Shown: in pieces, positions 56,887-64,000 of the stretch
Numbering within the stretch: the stretch's first letter is position 1
Layout: each line of letters opens with the position of its first letter
Assembly: GCA_025174535.1 (NCBI GenBank)
Contig: JALBUN010000001.1
Location: 3,472,001 to 3,536,000, forward strand
Length of the DNA stretch: 64,000 bases
DNA from: Cantharellus purpuraceus
Lineage: Eukaryota; Basidiomycota; Agaricomycetes; Cantharellales; Hydnaceae
Reading direction: 5' to 3'
Made by a program: the position numbers and the translations under genes
The notes under the pieces: generated by a model
Seen by the model: the letters and a program-made list of their open reading frames with translations, nothing else
Told to the model about the DNA's origin: nothing
Database searches by the model: none

Positions 56887-57451
56887 GACGCTTGTTCGGA
56901 ATCATGTCAGTATACAATATTCTGATGTATAGGAGATATACATCAGAATTTCAATGATACATAAAGCCAGGGAGTTACAATTTGGATATCTTAAAAGATT
57001 TCGGATGTGTGAAATTTTCATAAATATAAACATATATTCTATATTTTAATAAACTTTAAAAGATAAGACATTTGGTTGAGATGAACATAATTATTTACAT
57101 GGATATAATAGGAATGTATGTATTAATATAATTGGTATTATATAGGGTATTTAGATATACAAATACCAGGTGGGGATTAAAGATAGTTCAAATTATGTTA
57201 CAAGTATTGTATAAGAAAGAATCAATGATATTTGGATGTTCCCTCAAGAGAGTTGCCACCACTAAATGGGGAAAAAAGAATTATTTTTGATAATTATGCC
57301 AAAATATCAAAATATGTTTTAATCTAGTATATTGTGTAAAATTTGAGAATCATGTTGAAATATGAAAATAAGTTTGAATTGAAGTGTATTGTATAAAATT
57401 TGAGGAAAATAGGTTGTACATACGTATTTGTTGTATTTCTGAACAAGCGTC
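56887..57451 (+). repeat. Right terminal repeat of element X
   Basis: 565 bp, direct orientation relative to the left copy. It ends GAACAAGCGTC at 57451, followed by ATA and the rest of LTR-E. Confidence 0.92.
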
Positions 57452-59165
57452 ATAGTGTTAGGGCAAACTCTAAATCACCACAATTCCATGAATGAACAGC
57501 TGAGAAGAATATCAAACCCTGCTGCAGCACAACTCCAGAAACGATTTAACGTTTGTACTTTGGTTACAATCCTTTGTATTGGTCAATGCAGACTATACGC
57601 AGAAAGGTAATACGTTTCTTAGCAGCAAGAAATGAATAAGACTTCCAGAGTCTAGAGTTCACAGATGCTTAGGGGTCCAGATATTCCAAAAAGAGGGGAA
57701 TGCACTTAGAGGCTAGAGGAAGTAGGTGGATGAATCCAACCGTCCAACCAGTGGCACTCAGAAGCGGGTAACAGCAATGTGTGAAGTAGTCTGGCAACTG
57801 CTTCACACGAGTTCAAGATTCTAATGCTCTGCAAAGGCAGTACACACTAGTAACTTAAACAAGAGCACTAATGGCAGGACTATCGACAGACAATCTCACC
57901 CTGTAGATTTGTAATCACGTGAGGCAGATACTACACTCATGCCCAAAGCAGGAATATCACTACTTCGAGTGCAATCAAGTACAGTTACACAACTGTAAAA
58001 GATCCTTGAACTGGTAATCAACAGTTACTGAGATAGAGGATGACACTGTATGTCACTCTAGTCACACTGGTGTGCAGAAGATGGGTAGAATATGATGGAT
58101 ATGTTCCTATTTCAGAGGCAGAATGGCCTCCTTATATATTGTATTTACAGGGGCTGACTAATGCTTCTGGAATATTCTACCTATTAATAGATGGAAGCTA
58201 CTGGAAGGTTGTGGAAGGTGGAAGAAAGGGGTAGAATATTCCAAGCCAATCACAGGTTCTGATCACTGCACTAACACTGATCAGGAGCTGAATAATGGTT
58301 CTGGAAAGTTCTATCTAATAATAGAAGGAAACAGCTAGAATGTTATGGAAAGGGGGTAGAATATTCCAAGGCAATCACCTGATTTGATCACCCATCAGCT
58401 GATTTGATCCCTGAACTAGGCACTGATCAGGCAAAAAGAAGGGTGTCCACCCTGTTTTCTGCACTGGTTTGGACAGCCATGGATAGCCACATCTCATGTG
58501 ATGATCTGCATGGAAAATAGTGCCCTGAGAGGCTGTGGTTGTCAAGTTAGAGAATATTTATTGATCAGAGACATCTGAGCTTGAATTCAGGCCGAATGCC
58601 TGGTCCAAAGATGGAGAGCCGGCTGCGTGAAGGTTTGTGGGCGCCTATGGGTCCACAACTGTAGCACAGCAGAAATAAATGATTCTGGGCCGAGTTCTGC
58701 ATGGAATATTCCCAGAAAAATATGGAAAAATAGAGAATATTTGAATAAGTCCATTCCAGGTACAAGCATCAAATATATGCTGATATTTAGGAATGGAAAA
58801 GCAAAGAATAGCACATTGGTGCTGCATAAATGGAATTTGATAGGGAAAAGGTGGTTCCCATACACGTGTCTCTGCGCCCAACAGTACTGTGGGCCAGCTT
58901 ATCCAGCTGGTTAACCTGCAGTCAGAGCACCTCCAGTGGACGGAGGGGTTGTTAGTGGACTTGGTGAAGACGATAAAACAGAAGGAGGTTCTGGAGGGTC
59001 AGCGGACTGCTGAGTTGCGTCAGCTGTGGAAGTTCATGGCCCCTTTGGACAAGGATTCAGATATGGGGGATGAGAAAGATTGGGTGTCAGATGTAGAGAG
59101 TGATGATGAGTTGGAGACGGAGCCTGAGGTAGACAAGGGGAAGGGAAAAAGGAAACACAATGTAT

Positions 59166-59369
59166 AACATAAAAATGATTTTGATTTTGATTGTAATATT
59201 TTGGAGCGGAGAAAAATGGGGTGGAGTGAGATTCCTTTGGAGCTTGGGGTAGACTTGTAATTCCTTTTGTGACTTGTAATAAAATGATGATGTGAAATAA
59301 TAGAATTAGCATTAGTAATGAAACTTAAAGATTCATAAGAGGGCCAGGTTTGTCTGGATAAGTGGAGTG
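59166..59369. other. 3' flank of the split Zn2Cys6-like gene
   Basis: AT-rich, with AATAAAATG near 59278 as a possible polyadenylation signal for the upstream gene. No gene. Confidence 0.35.
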
Positions 59370-60234
59370 AAAATCGGAGATGGATTCAGATGCATGATCA
59401 AGTTCGGACATGGAGATCCATGAGCTCTTCATCAGTGCCTTCATATCCCGTCCATGTGACTAAGTACTGGAGCTTGCACTTGTATCGACAATCGATCTTT
59501 GAGTCCAGGATCTCAGATATCTCATATTCATTATCTCTTTCAATGATGATCGGGGGAGGTGGAGGTTGCATGCGACCAGAGATCTCGTTTGGAGTAGCAG
59601 GTTCAAGCATTGATATATGGAAGACCAGATGAACTGCTCGGAAGTGGTCAGGGAGGTGGAGGGTGAAGGACCTGCTGCCAGCGCAAGCAATGACCTCATA
59701 AGGACCTAAGTATTTCTCGGAGAGTTTCTTCAATGGATGGGTGGTCTGGAAATGTTTGGCCTTAATGAATACTTTGTCTCTGAGTTGCAGGTCTGGAGCT
59801 GGAATGCAGCGTCGGTCTGCAGAGACTTGGTATTGTTTCTGAGCATTGGAGATGGTTTCTTGGAGATGTTGGTGTAGTTGATTGAGGTTGGTTACGAATT
59901 GGTGGGCTTTGGTGGAGGCGAGTTCCTTCTTGGGGTGGATGGAGATGTTCGGATGGTAGCCTTTATTAGCAAAGAACGGAGAGACAGCAGTAGTCGCGTT
60001 TGGAGCGTTGTTGTAGGCAAACTCTGCTATCGGAAGTAGATCAGCCCAGTTGTCTTGTTGATAGTTACAATAGACTCGGAGATATTGCTCCAGGGACTGA
60101 TTCATTCATTCTGTTTGTCCATCTCCTTCAGGATGGTATCCAGAGGTGAAATGGAGCTTCATGTCGAGAGCCTTTCCTAATGTGTGGAAGAAGGAGGACA
60201 TGAACTCTGAGCCCTGATCAGATGTGACATGCGA
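59370..60234 (-). pseudogene. Gypsy-C integrase and chromodomain
   Basis: Minus strand. The catalytic Glu region YHPEGDGQTE is followed by a TGA, then MNQSLEQYLRVYCNYQQDNW. The C-terminal domain (LREKVFI-like LRDKVFIKAKHFQTTHPLKK) and a chromodomain (EISEILDSKIDCRYKCKLQY) follow. One stop falls in the chromodomain near 59430. It is the 3' part of the Gypsy-C copy that extends to the right edge. Confidence 0.8.
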
Positions 60235-60425
60235 TGGGAATTTCACTGAACTCCATCTCCATGGATTTCATAGAGAAACTCCCCCCATTGCTCAGATATG
60301 ACACCATACTCGTGATTGTCAACAGGTTCACTAAACAGTCACTATTCATCCTGATGCATGACACCATCACCTCCACCTCACTAGCTAAGTTGTTCATTCT
60401 CCATGTATTCTCTAAACACGGAGTC
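60235..60425 (+). pseudogene. Inverted integrase core segment
   Basis: Encodes ISMDFIEKLPPLLRYDTILV and VFSKHGV on the plus strand, although the gene on both sides reads on the minus strand. Turning it round joins VFSKHGV directly to PSHVTSDQG at 60232. The RNase H and integrase zinc domain that should precede it are missing, so the inversion came with a deletion. Confidence 0.7.
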
Positions 60426-61365
60426 CATTGGTTACCTTTCCTAGTAAGTTGGGTGAGCGGGACAGTGATATCGGAGTAGCCGTAAATGAAATGGCAGTAG
60501 AAGTTGGCAAACCCCAGGAAGGACTGTACATCTCTGACTTTCCATGGTTCTGGCCATTCCTGTATGGCTTTGATTTTGTCATCGGACATTGTTAGTCCTG
60601 CCAGGGAGAGGGTATAGCCTAGATACTCAACTGAGTTGGAGTGGAATTCACATTTGTCAGCATGGGTGAAGAGGCCATGTTTTCAGAGATGTCAAAGTAC
60701 CTCGCGGACGTGTGTCCAATGCTCTTCTTTGTTATCTGAATATACCAAAATGTCATCTAAGTAAATGAGGACAGTCACATCGAGGAAGGTGGCCGGAGCA
60801 TTGGTTAGTCCAAAGGGCATGACACACCATTCGAAAGATCCATATCACGTGCGGAAAGTCGTTTTCCATTCGTCACCTTCTTGGATGCAGACTAGATGGT
60901 AGGCATGTCAGAGATCTATTTTGGAATAGATCTTAGCCTTTCAAGGACTCTCAAGTAGGTCCACAGTGCGGGGTATTGGGTATCGGTCTTTCTTGGTGAT
61001 CTTGTTAAGTCCACGGAAGTCGATGCATAGACGGAGTGATCTGTCTTTTTTGCAGACAAATAGGACTGGAGCTCCATGGGGGGATAAGGATGGGTGGATG
61101 AAGCCCATGGCCAAGTTCTCGTCTATGAATGTTTGGAGAGCCAGTAACTCTTTTTGGGATAGTGAGTAGATAGGGCCAAGCAGAGGGGTGGAGTTGTCAT
61201 CTAACTCATGAGATTGTATAGTCAGTGTTCCACTAGGGAGTTGGCTTTAGACTTGCTGAACACATCGGCGAACTCATGATACTCCTTAGGAACCATAGAT
61301 AGGTCCAGTGGAGCTGATCGGGTGGAATGGGTGGCGAGGAATATCAGATCAGAGAGGTGAATCTG
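60426..61365 (-). pseudogene. Gypsy-C reverse transcriptase
   Basis: Minus strand: DVQSFLGFANFYCHFI (connection), YLDD-type active site near 60745, [12 protein letters not shown], and upstream RT blocks, with stop codons and small indels. It is interrupted at 61366 by a solo LTR-E and continues as protease beyond 62795. Confidence 0.78.
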
Positions 61366-62795
61366 TGTTTTGGAACCCGCAAAATTATGGTGTTAGGGCA
61401 AACTCTAAATCACCACAATTCCGTGAATGAACAGCTGAGAAGAATATCAAATCCTACTGCAGCACAACTCCAGAAACAATTTAATGTTTGTACTTTGGTT
61501 ACAATCCATTGTAATGGTCAATGCAGATGATACGCAGGAAGGTAATACGTTTCTTAGCAGTAGGGAATGAATAAGACCTCCAGAGTCTAGAGTTCACAGA
61601 TGCTTAGGGGTCCAGATATTCCAAAAAGAGGGGAATGCACTTAGAGGCTAGAGGAAGTAGGTGGATGAATCCGACCGTCCAACCAGTGACACTCTGAAGC
61701 GGGTAACAGCAATGTGTGAAGTAGTCTGGCAACTGCTTCACACGAGTTCAAGATTCTAATGCTCTGCAAAGGCAGTACACACTAGTAACTTAAACAAGAG
61801 CACTAATGGCAGGACTATTGACATACAATCTCACCCTGTAGATTCGTAGTCACGTGAGGTAGATACTACACTCACGCCCAAAGCAGGAATATCACTACTT
61901 CGAGTGCAATCAAATACAGTTACACAACTGTAAGCGACCCTTGAACTGGACAATCAACAGTTACTGAGATATAGAGGATGACACTGTATGTCACTCTAGT
62001 CACACTGATGTGCAAATGATGGGGTAGAAATGGTTATTTATTCAGAGGCAGAATGGGCTCCTTTTATATTGTATTTACAGGAGCTGACTAATACTACTGG
62101 AAACTTCTACCTATTAATAGATGGAAACTACTGGAAGCTAGTGGAATATGTGAGAAGGGGGTGGAAGTTTCCTAGCCAATGAGCTGCTTGTATTTGCTCT
62201 GACTCATGGCATGAGTCATGGATGGAGTCATAGTGTGACTCAGAGCAGGAGTCATAGTATGAGTAATCACAGGAGTCATGGTATGAGTCATGGCAGGAGT
62301 CATTGCATGAGTCACCATTACTCAAATAACTCGGTCAATACTTCGTTTCCCAGGCTGATTAGCACAGCTATGGGTAGGCACAGCTTCTATTGAACTCTCC
62401 ACTGAAAATGGAGTCAGGAGGTGCAGTGGTTGTGAAGATATTGAGCATTTACTGGCAGTGGTGACCAGATTGAGTCGGAGATTGAAATGAGTCATGTGAT
62501 CGAAAATGAGTCAGTTGTCCGGGTGACTCCGGCTGACCCTGGGGCTGCTGACATCTGCGAAGGTTTGTGGGTCCATGTGGGTCCCAAAACTTTGCCCAGC
62601 AGAACAATAAGTTTGTAGACTCATTTCTGCATGGAAAATTCCCGAAAAAATATGAAAAAATAGAGAATATTTGAATGGCCCTGAATCAAGAGAAAGCAGC
62701 ACATATATGCTGATATTTTAAGGCCATGAAGCGAAATTGTACAGTTTCAGGACTTTGAACAAGATCTTTTTTAAGGGAAAACCAGTTCCCATACA
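61366..62795 (+). mobile_element. Solo LTR-E (copy 3)
   Basis: 1430 bp, TGTTTTGGAA...TTCCCATACA, flanked by the perfect duplication ATCTG (61361-61365 and 62796-62800). It interrupts minus-strand Gypsy-C pol. Its second half differs from the other copies and carries a degenerate GAGTCATG tandem array. Confidence 0.92.
62205..62325 (+). repeat. Degenerate GAGTCATG array in LTR-E copy 3
   Basis: About ten imperfect units of the type ATGAGTCATGGCAGG. Absent from copies 1 and 2, which have unrelated sequence at the same place. Confidence 0.75.
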
Positions 62796-64000
62796 ATCTG
62801 GAACATGTGAGAACCATCCAGTTTGCTTAGTCTGGCAAAGACCATAGTGTCCACCATTGATATGGACAGAGGGGTAGATGGAGTATCTATCGGAGCGGAG
62901 TCAGGAGAGGCGGAAGATAATTTCACACCTAAAGTTGCTGGTGACGTCGGGGATGACACAGCCTGTACTGGAGAACAGAATGTGATATGGCCCAATGCCA
63001 GTCAATCAACGGATTGTAGCGGGTGAGCCAATTATGTCCAAGAACCACAGAACAGCTGGAGTCAAGCGGAGTAACATAGAATGTAAGGTTCTGGATTTCT
63101 CTGACAGAAAAACAGATAGACAGATCTATAGCTCATGAAATAACAGCATTAGTAGTGCCATCAAATAATCGGAGCGATATCAGAGTTATGGTGTATGTAT
63201 GGAGTTTATGTAAATTGGAAAAAGAGGAATCGAGGAAACAATGAGTAGAACCGGAGTCAATTAATGCTTGGATAGCGGTATCAGGAATGGAGTTGGAGTA
63301 GATGAGGAGGGTAAGGGAGTTGGAGTGGGAAAGAGTGGATGCATTCAGGCGGACCTTGTTTGTCGTACAGGGAGTACCAACGCAGCCCTCAGCCCATATG
63401 GAGGCTATAGGACTGCTTACTATGTTTGGTCCATCACTTTAGCGTCGGACTTGTCCGTCATGGCATTGGCGGCACAGCCCTTTCCCTTTGCTGTGGACGA
63501 GGTTGCCTTGTTGCAATCCTTGGCTTGGTGGCCAGGTTTTCCACAGAACAGGCAGAGGTTGTTGTCCATGCGGTGCTGGCATTCCTGCTGGGTAAGTTTT
63601 CCATCTTTCCCCAGCTTGGTGGAGAGGTCCGGAGTACTCTTGCAAGCTCCGGAGTTATTGCTGGTGCTGGAGTTGTTCTGACCAGAACTGGAAGCGGCAA
63701 CATTACCCGTGTTTGACTTCTGGACTGAGTTGGCAGTGGTCTTCTTATTGGACCCCTTGTTGGACTTTGGGGTCTTGTCCGATGATTTGTCCAATTTGTT
63801 GTTGGCTGAATTTTCACAGGAGACCTTGGATTGACGTTCCCAATAATGGGTGTCGATGGATTGGGCGAGCTTGCAAAGGTTTACCAAAGTATCCGGCTTA
63901 CCAATGCGTGATATCTCATCCTTGATGTGGGATGGGAGTCCAATGTAAAATTGGTGTCAGAGTGCGGCGTCGCCCCATTGGACTTTTGGGGCTAGCTGCT
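62796..64000 (-). pseudogene. Gypsy-C gag/protease, runs off the window
   Basis: Minus strand, right to left: a gag tail with a Lys/Ser/Asn-rich linker and zinc knuckle CLFCGKPGHQAKDC (near 63530), then an aspartic protease (ALIDSGSTHCFLDSSFSNLH, near 63250), then protease/RT linker to 62796. TAG/TGA codons interrupt the protease end. Homologous to 37900-38505 and 39958-41320. The element continues past 64000. Confidence 0.78.

Larger units (their letters stand above)
49545..57451 (+). mobile_element. Element X: 7.9-kb transposon with 565-bp terminal direct repeats
   Basis: The boundaries follow from the uninterrupted LTR-E copies at 38522 and 61366. Left flank ...TTATA, right flank ATAGTG..., consistent with a 3-bp target duplication ATA. 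Both ends carry a 565-bp direct repeat, and each repeat starts GACGCTTGTTC and ends GAACAAGCGTC, so the whole element also has inverted termini. The interior is AT-rich, unlike the surrounding gypsy DNA. It holds a chromodomain-bearing DDE transposase relic, a coiled-coil protein, several tiny ORFs, an antisense ORF, and a truncated Gypsy-D LTR. The 3-bp duplication and transposase type suggest a PIF/Harbinger-like element; the long direct repeats are unusual for that group. Confidence 0.85.
49521..58864 (+). mobile_element. Solo LTR-E (copy 2), itself interrupted
   Basis: LTR-E sequence occupies 49521-49544 and 57455-58864 and begins TGTTTTGGAA. Flanks are the perfect duplication CGTGT (49516-49520 and 58865-58869). 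Without the 7.9-kb insert it is about 1434 bp, equal to the other copies. The insert enters 24 bp after the LTR start. Confidence 0.92.
48175..59165 (+). pseudogene. Zn2Cys6-like protein gene split by nested transposons
   Basis: Coding parts are 48175-49520 and 58870-59165. Joining them without the insertion and one CGTGT keeps the frame (GMGRV then SAPNSTVGQL). The N-terminus is Glu/Arg/Lys-rich and helical. The cysteine cluster at about 49230-49335 has exactly C-x2-C-x6-C-x12-C-x2-C-x6-C spacing (CNLCRDVGVEC ... CNHCWGQKGGC), as in fungal zinc-cluster DNA-binding domains, although it sits mid-protein rather than at the N-terminus. The C-terminus is acidic, then basic (GKGKRKHNV). One internal TGA at 48430-48432 replaces a probable CGA. 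It is broken by insertion, but the reading frame is otherwise well kept, so the insertion is not very old. Paralogue at 45925. Confidence 0.7.

Overview
The window looks like nuclear DNA of a filamentous basidiomycete, probably an Agaricomycete. The reasons are very short GT-AG introns (about 46 to 68 nt), many small exons, an SRPK-like kinase relic, a fungal DUF1264/OBAP gene, and dense Ty3/gypsy chromovirus debris. I cannot name the genus from sequence alone.

Positions 1-18640 are gene territory. On the minus strand are a PHD-finger protein (1305-4062), a peroxisomal SCP2-type thiolase ending in the PTS1 signal AKL (6844-8673), translation initiation factor eIF5 (9025-10499), a CS-domain/metallophosphoesterase gene (13084-14438) and an OBAP/DUF1264 protein (17636-18640). 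On the plus strand are a DNMT2/TRDMT1 tRNA methyltransferase (5330-6762) and a broken SRPK-like kinase (10776-12282). I rebuilt exon structures by hand. Each gives an unbroken frame divisible by three, so base accuracy here looks good. A small TIR element sits at 497-935.

Positions 20755-64000 are a transposon graveyard. I use working names. Gypsy-A is a chromovirus with 362-bp LTRs: one nearly complete copy at 29862-36225, a CpG-eroded copy at 26520-29824, and fragments. Gypsy-B is a minus-strand relic at 23267-26519 and 42711-44203. Gypsy-C has LTRs beginning TGTTA and many fragments. Gypsy-D survives as a 3' ORF plus LTR at 22047-23266. LTR-E is a 1.43-kb LTR present as three solo copies with perfect 5-bp target duplications, plus one rearranged fragment.

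The most interesting structure is a three-level nest. A Zn2Cys6-like gene (48175-59165) is split by a solo LTR-E (duplication CGTGT). That LTR is itself split by a 7.9-kb AT-rich element, here called element X (49545-57451). X is bounded by two 565-bp direct repeats, apparently identical by eye, whose outer ends are inverted. It carries a decayed DDE transposase of the Harbinger/DDE_Tnp_4 type with a C-terminal chromodomain, a coiled-coil protein with an acidic 21-bp repeat array, a run of tiny ORFs and further unrecognised ORFs. X is the best candidate for an undescribed system in this window. Other items worth attention are a conserved extra ORF between pol and the 3' LTR in Gypsy-A and Gypsy-D, two small inversions inside gypsy relics, and an apparent CS-domain/phosphoesterase fusion.
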